Shown here: positions 26,138-34,662 of the stretch, piece by piece | Layout of the letters: each line of letters begins with the position of its first letter | Position numbering within the stretch: position 1 is the first letter of the stretch | NCBI RefSeq assembly: GCF_013363755.1 | Contig: NZ_CP054840.1 | Coordinates: 62,001 to 126,000 of the forward strand | Reading direction: 5' to 3' | Length of the DNA stretch: 64,000 bases | From: Comamonas antarctica | Lineage (GTDB): Bacteria; Pseudomonadota; Gammaproteobacteria; Burkholderiales; Burkholderiaceae_C | Program-made: the position numbers and the translations under genes | Notes under the pieces: generated by a model | The model's input: only the letters and a program-made list of their open reading frames with translations | What the model was told of the DNA's origin: nothing | Database searches by the model: none

Positions 26138-26791
26138 ATGCGCAAAAACATCTTGGTAGCGGCAACGGCTGCAGTCATGCTCATCACGGGTTGCGCCAAC
26201 ACCGGCATGACCGATACCCAGCGCCGCACGGCCACCGGTGCCGGCGTGGGCGCGCTGGCTGGCGCGGTGCTGGGCTCGGCCACGGGCGGCAAGGCCGGCA
26301 CCGGCGCCGTGGTGGGCGCGGGCGTGGGTGCACTGGGCACCTACATCTGGTCGCAGAACATGGAAAAGCAAAAGCGCGAAATGGAAGCCGCGACCCAGGG
26401 CACGGGCATTGCGGTGTCGCAGACCAATGACAACCAGCTGAAGCTGGACATCCCCAGCGACATCTCGTTCGACACCGGCCGCTCGGACATCAAGAGCAAC
26501 TTCGCTCCGGTGCTCGACCGCTTTGCCGACAGCCTGCGCAACAACGTCAACACCGACGTGCGCATCATCGGCCACACCGACAGCACCGGCACCGACGCCA
26601 TCAACAACCCGCTGTCGCTGCAGCGCGCCAACAGCACGCGCAACTACCTGACCTCGCGCGGCGTGGGCGGCACCCGCATCCAGACCGATGGCCGTGGCTC
26701 GTATGAGCCGATTGCCTCGAACAGCACCAACGAAGGCCGCGCGCGCAACCGCCGCGTCGAGATCTTCGTGGGCGAACGCCAGGCACGCTGA
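26138..26791 (+). CDS. OmpA-family peptidoglycan-binding lipoprotein
   Basis: A 217-residue lipoprotein. The signal ends in the lipobox LITGC (C19). A glycine-zipper region (about 32-70, GAGVGALAGAVLGSATGG ...) may insert in the membrane. The OmpA C-terminal domain (about 100-215) shows ISFDTGRSDIKS, IIGHTDSTGTDAINN, SLQRANSTRNYL and ARNRRVEI, which bind peptidoglycan. The ATG at 26138 is preceded by AAGAAGGA. It resembles the YiaD/Pal-like lipoproteins that tie the outer membrane to the wall. A terminator follows 40 bases downstream. Confidence 0.9.
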   Translation: MRKNILVAATAAVMLITGCANTGMTDTQRRTATGAGVGALAGAVLGSATGGKAGTGAVVGAGVGALGTYIWSQNMEKQKREMEAATQGTGIAVSQTNDNQLKLDIPSDISFDTGRSDIKSNFAPVLDRFADSLRNNVNTDVRIIGHTDSTGTDAINNPLSLQRANSTRNYLTSRGVGGTRIQTDGRGSYEPIASNSTNEGRARNRRVEIFVGERQAR

Positions 26792-26831
26792 GCGCCGCAT
26801 TGACCCCGGGCGCTGCCTGCAGCGCCCTGCC

Positions 26832-26853
26832 AAAGGCCCCGCGCGGGGCCTTT
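26832..26853. terminator. Bidirectional terminator between the OmpA lipoprotein and the FixJ-type regulator
   Basis: A perfect palindrome (AAAGGCCCCGC with GCGGGGCCTTT) occurs between two converging genes, whose stops are at 26791 and 26860. The flanking A and T runs are only three bases long, so it may work weakly in both directions. Confidence 0.65.
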
Positions 26854-26859
26854 GCCGTT

Positions 26860-27489
26860 TCAGCCGTCGTGCCGCAGCAGATTCGCCAGCTCCACGGCCG
26901 ACTTCACCTGCATCTTGTCGAACACCCGCGAGCGGTGCACTTCGACCGTGCGCACGCTGATGTCCAACTGGTCGGCAATCAGCTTGTTGGGAATGCCTTC
27001 GACGACCAGGCGCATCACGTCGCGCTCGCGGTCGGTCAGCTCGGTCAGGCGCGTGCGCAGTGCATCGCGCTCGCGCATGCGCGCCAGGTGCTGGTCCGAC
27101 GCCGCCAGTGCCTGCTCGATGCGGTCGACGAGCGCATTGTCCGAAAACGGCTTCTCGCAGAAATCAAACGCGCCGCGCTTGACGGTGTCGACGGCCGTGG
27201 GCACGTCTGCATGGCCGGTGAGAAAGATCACCGGCATTGCCGCGAGCTGTCCTTCTGCCAGCAGCTGGTTGAACAGCGCCAGGCCGCTCATGCCGGTCAT
27301 GCGCATGTCGAGCAGCAGGCAGCAGGGATGGCGCGCCGGCGACTGCGACTGCAGCATCTCGAGAAAGGATTCGGCGCAGTCGAAGGACTCGCTGAGCAGC
27401 CGGCGCGAGCGCAGCAGCCAGGCCAGGGCTTCGCGCACATCGGCGTCGTCATCCACGATGTAGACGGTGGCGTTTTGTACGGGTTCCAT
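26860..27489 (-). CDS. FixJ/NarL-type response regulator
   Basis: A 209-residue regulator. The receiver domain has the acidic pocket DDD at 13-15, phospho-acceptor D61 (LLLDMRMTGMSG), T91 and K113 (CEKPF). A LuxR-type helix-turn-helix follows at about 143-205 (LTDRERDVMRLVVEGIPNKLIA ... RTVEVHRSRVFDKM). It starts 4 bases after the sensor kinase stop and is its partner. It is the last gene of a four-gene operon with YhdP, the amidase and the kinase. The spacing implies co-expression; the target genes are not visible. Confidence 0.93.
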   Translation of the reverse strand: MEPVQNATVYIVDDDADVREALAWLLRSRRLLSESFDCAESFLEMLQSQSPARHPCCLLLDMRMTGMSGLALFNQLLAEGQLAAMPVIFLTGHADVPTAVDTVKRGAFDFCEKPFSDNALVDRIEQALAASDQHLARMRERDALRTRLTELTDRERDVMRLVVEGIPNKLIADQLDISVRTVEVHRSRVFDKMQVKSAVELANLLRHDG

Positions 27490-27493
27490 GGGT

Positions 27494-29611
27494 TCAATTC
27501 AATGGGGGTGCGGGCAGCGTGAAACTGAATACCGTACCACGCGGCAGATTGGGGCTGTGGCGCAACGTCCCTCCGTGCTGCTCGATCACGGTGCGGCACA
27601 GGCTCAGGCCCAGGCCCATGCCTTCCTCGCGCGTGGTGAAGAACGGCGTGAACAGCTGCTCGGCCACGGCTTCGTCGATGCCGCTGCCGCAGTCGATCAC
27701 GGAAAACTCGAGCCAGCTCGCATGCGCGCTGGTGGTGATGTGGCGCACGCGCAGCGTGAGCTCGCGCGGGTGGGTGTCGACGCCGTCCATGGCCTGGGTG
27801 CCGTTGCGCGCCAGGTTGAGCAGCACCTGCTCGACCATGGTCGGATCGCACAGCACCGGCGGCAGGTCGCTGTCGAGCTGGGTGATGACGCGCACGCCCA
27901 GCTTGCGCGCCTGCATGCGCACCAGCGGCAGCACCGCGTCGATCAGCTCGCTGGCATGCACCTGCTCGCGCGACTGGTCGCGCCGGCGTACGAAGTCGCG
28001 CACGCTCTTGATCACGCGGCCCGCGCGTTCGGCCTGGTGGGCGATGCGCTGCATGGCGGTGCGCAGGTCCTGCAGCTGCTGGCGCAGCGCGCCGGCGTTG
28101 TCGCCGGCCGGCTCGTGGCCGAGCATGTTGAGCGATCCCGCGGCATAGCTGGCAATGGTCATCAGCGGCTGGGTCAGCTCGTGGCTCAGCAGCGAGGCCA
28201 TCTCGCCGACGGTGGCCAGCCGCGCCGTGGCCTGCAGGCGCTCCTGCGAGGCGCGCGAGAGCTCCTCCATGCGGCGCTGCTGGCTGATGTCGAGAAAGGC
28301 GCTCATCCAGCCCGTGTGCCGGCCCTGCGCGCTGATCAGCGGGGCTTCGAAGATCAGCACCGGAAAGCGCGTGCCGTCCTTGCGCATGAACACCGATTCA
28401 TAGCCTTCGCGCGAGGGCGGCGCCTTGCCGGCCAGGCGCTTGAGCTGGCGCTGGTGGTATTCCTCGGACAGCTCGGGCGGCCAATAGGGCGCGAAGTTCA
28501 GGCCGAGCAATTCCTCGGAAGTGAACCCGACCATCTCGCAGAACGCCGGATTGACGTAGCTGATGCGGCCCTTGAGGTCGCGCGCGCGCAGGCCGGTGAT
28601 CAGCGAGTCCTCCATGGCCTTGCGGAACGCCAGCGCCTCGCCCAGGTCGCGCTCGGCGCGCAGCCGGCGGCGGTTGTCGCGCACCAGGATCACCAGCACC
28701 GTGCCCAGCGCGATCGACATGGTCGTGACCAGCGCCGTGAGCACGTTCGGAAACACGCTGGGCGCGCGGTGCCAGTGGTCGAGGCGCAGCATCAGCATGT
28801 TGCCCGGCAGGTCGAGGATCTGCTGCGCGGTGAACACGCGCGTGCCGCGCCAGGCCGCGCCGACCAGCGCCAGCCGCGTGCCGTCGGGCTCGGTGAACGA
28901 GACCTCCTGGCTGTGCGAGAGGTTCTTGCTGACCTGGTTGATCAGGATGCTCTGCAGCGAATAGGTGGCAAGGATGAAGCCTTCGTAGCGGCCGTTGTGC
29001 GACAGCGGCAGGCAGACTTCCATCATTTCCGAGCCCAGGCCTTCGCTCAGCAGCTGGAAATAGCTCGACGAGTACGCCGGGCCGTTGAGCCGGCGCGCAT
29101 TGGCACAGGTCAGCTGGGCATGCGACTGGCTGTCGTCGCGCTGGCCGTCCTCCCACTGCATGGGCCGGTAGGGCGTCTCGGCAAATGCCTGCAGGCGCAG
29201 GCGCGCGTCGCGCCATTCGATGCGCAGGATCTCGCGCCGCACCTGCAGCACCTCGGCGGCGCGCGCGCGCCATTCCTGCAGGTCGTCGGCCTGGCTGCTC
29301 AGCGCCTGCAGGTCCTGCAGGTTGCGGTTGAGCGCCGTGCGGATGTCGGCCACGGCGTTCGCGGCATCGCGCTCGAGCCGGTCCTGCACCTGCACCGCCT
29401 CGTAGCGGCCCGCGAGCCAGACCAGCGTGATCAGCATGCTGACCACCAGCGCGACCAGCACCGTCCACAGCGACCAGCGGCGCCAGGCGCTGCGCCAGCG
29501 GCGCCACGGCCAGCGCGCCGGCATGGTTTCGGCGCCCGCCAGCGTGCTGTCGGGGAAGGACATGGTGTCGGCAGCGGGTTTTCTGCCGGGAAACGGACCA
29601 GGAAAGCTCAT
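27494..29611 (-). CDS. PAS-domain sensor histidine kinase (FixL/DctB-like)
   Basis: A 705-residue membrane kinase. Span 1 at 48-68 and span 2 at about 288-311 enclose a periplasmic sensing domain of about 220 residues. A PAS domain lies at about 330-445 (ISYVNPAFCEMVGFTSEELLG). The phospho-acceptor is H477 (SLLSHELTQPLMTI), followed by an ATPase domain with N- and G-boxes. The signal is unknown. It is cotranscribed with a FixJ-type regulator 4 bases downstream and, 9 bases upstream, with the amidase gene. In-frame ATGs at codons 17 and 30 are alternative starts. Confidence 0.92.
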   Translation of the reverse strand: MSFPGPFPGRKPAADTMSFPDSTLAGAETMPARWPWRRWRSAWRRWSLWTVLVALVVSMLITLVWLAGRYEAVQVQDRLERDAANAVADIRTALNRNLQDLQALSSQADDLQEWRARAAEVLQVRREILRIEWRDARLRLQAFAETPYRPMQWEDGQRDDSQSHAQLTCANARRLNGPAYSSSYFQLLSEGLGSEMMEVCLPLSHNGRYEGFILATYSLQSILINQVSKNLSHSQEVSFTEPDGTRLALVGAAWRGTRVFTAQQILDLPGNMLMLRLDHWHRAPSVFPNVLTALVTTMSIALGTVLVILVRDNRRRLRAERDLGEALAFRKAMEDSLITGLRARDLKGRISYVNPAFCEMVGFTSEELLGLNFAPYWPPELSEEYHQRQLKRLAGKAPPSREGYESVFMRKDGTRFPVLIFEAPLISAQGRHTGWMSAFLDISQQRRMEELSRASQERLQATARLATVGEMASLLSHELTQPLMTIASYAAGSLNMLGHEPAGDNAGALRQQLQDLRTAMQRIAHQAERAGRVIKSVRDFVRRRDQSREQVHASELIDAVLPLVRMQARKLGVRVITQLDSDLPPVLCDPTMVEQVLLNLARNGTQAMDGVDTHPRELTLRVRHITTSAHASWLEFSVIDCGSGIDEAVAEQLFTPFFTTREEGMGLGLSLCRTVIEQHGGTLRHSPNLPRGTVFSFTLPAPPLN

Positions 29612-29620
29612 CGCGATGGA

Positions 29621-30436
29621 TTACAGGATACGGTGTTGCAGTGCGGGCAACTGGGCGCGGACCTGCGCCAGGCGCGTGCGCTCGAGCTGGCCCAGCACCA
29701 GGCCCGGGCCCTGGTCGCGCACGTCCAGCACCTGGCCCCAGGGGTCGACCAGCAGGCTGTGGCCCCAGGTATGGCGGCCGTTGGGGTGCTGGCCGCCTTG
29801 CGCGGGCGCCAGCACATAGGCCTGGTTTTCAATCGCCCGGGCGCGCAGCAGCACTTCCCAATGGGCCTGGCCCGTGGTGTGGGTGAACGCGCTGGGCACC
29901 AGCAGCAGGTCGCAGCCCTGCTGTGCATGGGCGCGGTACAGCTCGGGAAAACGCAGGTCGTAGCAGATGCTCAGGCCCAGGCGCCAGCAGGCGCCGCTGC
30001 GGTCGGTGATGTCGGCATGCACCGGCGTCTGGCCCGCGGCAATGACATGGGCTTCGTCATAGCGCTCGCGGCCATTGTCGTAGCGGAACAGGTGGATCTT
30101 GTCGTAGCGCGCGGCGCAGGCGCCATCGGGCGCGAACACCAGCGTGCTGTTGCGCACGTGCTGCGGGTCGTCGGCCACCAGCGGCAGCGTGCCGCCCACG
30201 ATCCACAGCCCCAGTTCGCGCGCCGATCGCGCCAGGAAGTCCTGGATCGGCCCCTGGCCGAACGCTTCCATGTAGCCGAGCTTGTCGGTGTCGCGCAGGC
30301 CCATGGCGCAGAAGTACTCGGGCAGCGCCGCGAGCTCCGCGCCTGCGTCGCGTGCCTGCTGCAGCAGCTGTGCGGCAACGCGCAGGTTTTCGGCCACGTC
30401 GGGCGTGGAGACCATCTGCAGGGCGGCGACTTTCAT
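29621..30436 (-). CDS. Nitrilase-superfamily amidase (carbon-nitrogen hydrolase)
   Basis: A 271-residue enzyme with the full catalytic set E40 (LPEYF), K113 (RYDKIHLF) and C158 (SICYDLRF). Sequence features such as CAMGLRDTDKLGYMEAFG and AFTHTTGQAHWEVLLRARAIENQ place it near the Nit1/omega-amidase branch, whose members hydrolyse deaminated glutathione or omega-amides. The ATG at 30436 overlaps the YhdP stop by 4 bases. This nitrilase-after-YhdP order recurs in Burkholderiales as an established neighbourhood. Confidence 0.9.
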   Translation of the reverse strand: MKVAALQMVSTPDVAENLRVAAQLLQQARDAGAELAALPEYFCAMGLRDTDKLGYMEAFGQGPIQDFLARSARELGLWIVGGTLPLVADDPQHVRNSTLVFAPDGACAARYDKIHLFRYDNGRERYDEAHVIAAGQTPVHADITDRSGACWRLGLSICYDLRFPELYRAHAQQGCDLLLVPSAFTHTTGQAHWEVLLRARAIENQAYVLAPAQGGQHPNGRHTWGHSLLVDPWGQVLDVRDQGPGLVLGQLERTRLAQVRAQLPALQHRIL

Positions 30437-33400
30437 GGCGGGTTCTCTCCAGGGGCGGCGGGTGCGTCGGCCGTGCGCGACCGGGCGGTGGACGGGATGG
30501 GGTTGACCTGCGGGTCGGACCAGGAGCCGTCGATGCGAAACTCCTTGGTGGCGGCGGCGATCAGCGGACCGCGCAGCAGCACCTGGGCCAGGAAAGTGCC
30601 CAGACCGACGACTGGATTGATGGCCGTGGCCACCAGCGAGGCCGTGCCGGCATTGATTTCCGGCACCACCACGACATGCAGGTTCTGCGTTTCCTTCTGC
30701 ATGTCGGCTTCGCCTTCCATCAGCACCGCGGCGTTGACACCCTTCATCTGCAGGTTGTTGGTGCGCGCGATGCCTTGCGCGATCTGCACGTCGCCGCGCA
30801 CGAAGTCGAAGCTGAAGCCCTTGCTGAACACATCGCGGAAGTCGAGCGTGAGGCGCCGCGGCAGGGCTTGCAGGCTCAGCACGCCCAGCAGCTTGGCCAG
30901 GCCGGGCTCGGCCTGCAGGAACTGGCCCGAAACCATGTCCAGGTGCATCTGGCCGTTCATCGAGCGGTAGTCGGGCGCCAGCGGCGAGCCGTTCCAGGCC
31001 ACCTCGCCGTCCAGCCGGCCGCGGCCGTTGCGGATCACGCCGGGCATGGCCAGGCGCGTCAGCAGGGCGCCGGCATCGCCGATCTCGAGCGCGAAGCGCA
31101 GCGCCGTGCGCGGCCGTGCCGGCGCGCCGGGCTGCAGCCCCCAGCTGCCGCTGGCCACGAGCCGTGCTTCGGGGCTGGTGATGTTGAATTGCGTCAGCTG
31201 CCACTCGCGCCGCGCGGGTTCGCGGCGCGCGGCATCGGCCGGGCTTTCGCGGTTGCGTGCCTGGACTTCGAAGCGGCCCATGGGCCGGCCGAACAGTTCC
31301 AGCGCCTCGACGGCGATGTCCAGCGCCGGCAGGCTGCGCGGCTGCTCGCTCAGCAGCGCCTCGAATTCGCCGGCCGCGCCCTCGCCGGCCGCGCTTTGCG
31401 GCACCGAAAGCCGCGCGAGCCGCGCATAGACCTGGCCCGCGGGATCGGCCGGGTGGCCCTCGCGGTATTCGACAAAGCCGCTGAGCTCGCGCGCCTCGAC
31501 CTTCGCGGTCCACAGGCCGCCATGGCGCGTGCCGTTGGCGCGCAATGCGTGCAGCGTGCGGCCGTGGACCAGCAGGCGCTGCGCGCCCAGCGTCGCGGTG
31601 TCCGGCAGATAGGCCTGCAGCGCGTCGTCGGCCTGGGCCGCCCCGGCAGGGGCCGCCCCCTCCTGCGGCAGCATGCGCTGCACGGCCTTGTGCCAGGCGT
31701 CGATGTCCACGTCGGCCAGCGCCACCTGGGCGGATACGCCGCGCGCCGGCAGTTCCAGCGGCGGCGCGGGGCTGCCGACGGCAATTGCACCGCGCAGCAC
31801 CTTAACCGGGCTGGCGGCCGCATCGCGCACATAGCGCACGCTGGCCGCATCGCCCCATTGCAGCGCGATCTCATCGTGCAGCGGTGGCGCGTCGGCATTG
31901 GCCGGCGCGGGCGCCAGCGCCGACGCTGCCACGGTGTGGGCGAAACGCAGCGGCAGCGTGGCCGCGGCCGGCTTGCCCAGCGGCGCGGGCAGGTCCAGCG
32001 CCAGGCCCTGCAAGCCGCTGGTGACGGTGATCTCGGGCGTGCCGCGGCGCAGGCCCAGATCCAGCAGGTAGTCGGCCTGGCCCTGGGCGGCGCGCGCGAT
32101 GTCGGCCAGCACGCCCAGCTCGGTGGCCGCGCGCAGCCCTTCGGCGCTGGCCGTGCCGCTGGCATGCAGCTTCAGCGGCGACTGGGTAGCGGGCGCCGAT
32201 GCGGGCAGCAGCTGCAGGCCGCCCTCGAAACGCACCGGCCCGCCCAGCGCCTGGGCCTGCACGCCGGTGAGCGAGAAACCGGTGTCGGAGAACTGCACGT
32301 TGCCCTGGATCTGGCTCAGCAGCGGCACTTCGGGCATCAGCCGCAGGCTGTTGCCGGCCAGCGCCACGCTGCCCTGGACCTTGGAATGTTCGAGTTCGCT
32401 GACCGGCAGTTCCAACTGCAGTTGCAGCTGGGCGGCGCCGCTGCCCTGGGCGTTGTCCAGAACGTGCTGCGTGAACCCGGCGACGGGCGAGGCCGCCACG
32501 AAACCCAGCATCTCGGCCAGCTCGCCGCGCGCCTGGGCCTTGACGCCGACACGCGTGTGCGCGAGGTCGGGAATGCTGGCCTGGACCTGCTGGAGCTGCA
32601 TGCGCGGATGGCCGTCGACGCGGCCCTGGGCGTTGCGCACGGCCATCGAGGCGCGGTCGAACACCAGTTCGCCCGACAGCTGGGTCAGCGCGGGCCAGGG
32701 TTTCTCGCCCGCGGACTGCACCGACGGCGGCACATAGGCGTAGGTCACGTCATGCAGATCGGCGGCAATGTGGAACTCGCCGCTGCCGGGCTGCTTGAAC
32801 GGCATCTTGGCGAGATCGCCCTCGACCTGGAAGCGCACGCGGCTCGCGCGGCCGGACTGCACGCTGTCGCGCACGTAGTGGCGCGCACTGGCGGGAATCT
32901 CCAGCGGCAGGTAGCGGTGCACGCGGCTGCCGTCGGCGTCGCGCAGCGTGCCGGTCAGCGACAGCACGCCGGGAAAGCGCGCCGCCGCATCGCGGCCCGT
33001 ATGCCAGCTGGCCTGGGCCTCGCCCTCGGTGTCGGCATTGCCGAAGCGCAGGTCGCGCGCCTGCACCGTCACCTGGTCGCCCTGCAACTGCCAGCGCAGC
33101 CCGGCGCTCAGGTGGTCGAGCGGCACTGCCGGTTCCTCGAACACGCCAGGAAAGTGCAGCGTGCCGCCGGTCATGCCCAGCTGGGCCGTGCCGCCCGATT
33201 GGTCGAGCTTGAACTGCGCCTGCAGGCCTTCGACACCGGGCACGCCGGTGCCCTTGGCCGCGGGTTGGGGCGAGAGTGCGAGGTCCCGGATCTCGCCACT
33301 GACCTGGTATTGCCGGGGTTGGTCGATCGGCCCGCGCCAGTTGGCCTGCAAGGACTTGACCTGGCCGCGCGGGGCGAGCGCCAGCAGGCGGCGGCGCGCG

Positions 33401-34569
33401 GCTTCATCGAGCGGCAGCCGGCTCGCGAGCTGGGCCGCAATGCCCAGGTCCAGCTGCTCGAAGCGCAGTTCGCCGTGCTCGCCCAGCGCGCCGAGTTCGG
33501 CGGCCGCGGCATCGGCCTGGCTGTGGCGCAGCATGAACTGGCCCGCAGGCCAGCGCAGGCCGTCGCCGGTCTCGAAGCCCAGCGACTGGCCTTGCAGCGC
33601 AAAGCCGCCGGGCAGGCGCTCAAGGATGAGCCGGCCCTGCAGCGCCCGCAGCGCCAGCGGCGGCAGGTCGGGGCGCAGCTGTGCCTCGACCGCGCCCAGT
33701 TGCAGATCGGTGGTGACTTTTGCGACCTGGCCGCGCTGCACGTCGACCCAGGCGCGCAAGGCGCCGCGGCCCTCGGCGACGCTGGCTCCCTGCAGATCGA
33801 CATACTGGCCGAGCCGTGCGACGTCGAGCCGGTCGAAATGCGCATAGGCCTGGCCGCTCCAGCGCCGCCAGTTGCCCTCATGCGTCGACAGCAGCGGCTC
33901 GCGGAACTGCGCGCTCAGCGTGAAGCGCCCGCCCCAGCTGTCCTCGGGCGTGGCATCGAGGCGCAGCTGGTGGCGCCAGCCATGGTTGCGCACCACCAGG
34001 TCCAGATGGGTCAACGACAGCGGTGGCGCCTGGCGCAGCGCGTCGCTCCAGCGCAGCGCGCCGCCGCGGATGGCAATCTCGGTCTGCGAGAACAGCCAGT
34101 CGGCTGCGGGGCTGTCGCCATCGCCGGCCGCGGGCAGGGGGAGCCCCGCGATCCAGAGCTGTCCCGCCGCATCGCGCCGCGCTTCGAGCTGCGGCGCATC
34201 GATGTACAACTGCTCGACGCCCAGGCGCAGCAGCGAGCGCGCCGACACCGCCACCACCACGCGCGGCAGCGACAGCGCGGTGCGGCCCTCGGCATCGAGC
34301 AGCTCCACCTGGCCCAGCTCGACGACCGGCATCAGCCCTTCGCTGCGCGCCGTGAGCGCGCCGATGCGCACGGGTATCCCCAGGGTGCGCGCGGCCAGGG
34401 TTTCGAGCTGCGGACGGTACTCGCTGATTCGCGGCACAATGAAGCCATGGAGCACCCCCCACACGGTGGCGAGCAGCAGCCAGAAGGCCAGCAGCAATCC
34501 CAATGACCACCGCGCGATGCCTGCCATCCAATGGATGAGGCGTGAGGGGTGCGGTTGGGGTTCGATCAT
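30433..34569 (-). CDS. YhdP-family AsmA-like envelope protein
   Basis: A 1378-residue inner-membrane-anchored protein. One N-terminal span (about 17-45, WMAGIARWSLGLLLAFWLLL ...) precedes a very long beta-rich periplasmic chain with AsmA/DUF3971 features and a conserved C-terminal segment (RLTLDFRDVFSKGFSFDFVRGDVQI). Relatives in E. coli move phospholipids between membranes. I chose ATG 34569; a TTG at 34584 is possible. The gene is the first of a four-gene operon and is divergent from glnE, with 94 bases between the starts. Confidence 0.88.
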   Translation of the reverse strand: MIEPQPHPSRLIHWMAGIARWSLGLLLAFWLLLATVWGVLHGFIVPRISEYRPQLETLAARTLGIPVRIGALTARSEGLMPVVELGQVELLDAEGRTALSLPRVVVAVSARSLLRLGVEQLYIDAPQLEARRDAAGQLWIAGLPLPAAGDGDSPAADWLFSQTEIAIRGGALRWSDALRQAPPLSLTHLDLVVRNHGWRHQLRLDATPEDSWGGRFTLSAQFREPLLSTHEGNWRRWSGQAYAHFDRLDVARLGQYVDLQGASVAEGRGALRAWVDVQRGQVAKVTTDLQLGAVEAQLRPDLPPLALRALQGRLILERLPGGFALQGQSLGFETGDGLRWPAGQFMLRHSQADAAAAELGALGEHGELRFEQLDLGIAAQLASRLPLDEAARRRLLALAPRGQVKSLQANWRGPIDQPRQYQVSGEIRDLALSPQPAAKGTGVPGVEGLQAQFKLDQSGGTAQLGMTGGTLHFPGVFEEPAVPLDHLSAGLRWQLQGDQVTVQARDLRFGNADTEGEAQASWHTGRDAAARFPGVLSLTGTLRDADGSRVHRYLPLEIPASARHYVRDSVQSGRASRVRFQVEGDLAKMPFKQPGSGEFHIAADLHDVTYAYVPPSVQSAGEKPWPALTQLSGELVFDRASMAVRNAQGRVDGHPRMQLQQVQASIPDLAHTRVGVKAQARGELAEMLGFVAASPVAGFTQHVLDNAQGSGAAQLQLQLELPVSELEHSKVQGSVALAGNSLRLMPEVPLLSQIQGNVQFSDTGFSLTGVQAQALGGPVRFEGGLQLLPASAPATQSPLKLHASGTASAEGLRAATELGVLADIARAAQGQADYLLDLGLRRGTPEITVTSGLQGLALDLPAPLGKPAAATLPLRFAHTVAASALAPAPANADAPPLHDEIALQWGDAASVRYVRDAAASPVKVLRGAIAVGSPAPPLELPARGVSAQVALADVDIDAWHKAVQRMLPQEGAAPAGAAQADDALQAYLPDTATLGAQRLLVHGRTLHALRANGTRHGGLWTAKVEARELSGFVEYREGHPADPAGQVYARLARLSVPQSAAGEGAAGEFEALLSEQPRSLPALDIAVEALELFGRPMGRFEVQARNRESPADAARREPARREWQLTQFNITSPEARLVASGSWGLQPGAPARPRTALRFALEIGDAGALLTRLAMPGVIRNGRGRLDGEVAWNGSPLAPDYRSMNGQMHLDMVSGQFLQAEPGLAKLLGVLSLQALPRRLTLDFRDVFSKGFSFDFVRGDVQIAQGIARTNNLQMKGVNAAVLMEGEADMQKETQNLHVVVVPEINAGTASLVATAINPVVGLGTFLAQVLLRGPLIAAATKEFRIDGSWSDPQVNPIPSTARSRTADAPAAPGENPP

Positions 34570-34662
34570 TGGTGGGCAGGTCAATGCCAGGAATTATCAC
34601 CCGCGGGCTGCAACCGCAGCATCGGGTCAGGCAGCCGGTCCGCCGCTATTCCTGTATTGCGC

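Noticed and set aside
27467..30970. A long plus-strand frame across the kinase and amidase genes
   Set aside because: It crosses two well-supported minus-strand genes and has no recognisable domain.
30352..34506. A 1384-codon open frame on the plus strand opposite the YhdP-like gene
   Set aside because: The same composition artefact. The minus strand has the membrane span, conserved C-terminus and operon overlaps.
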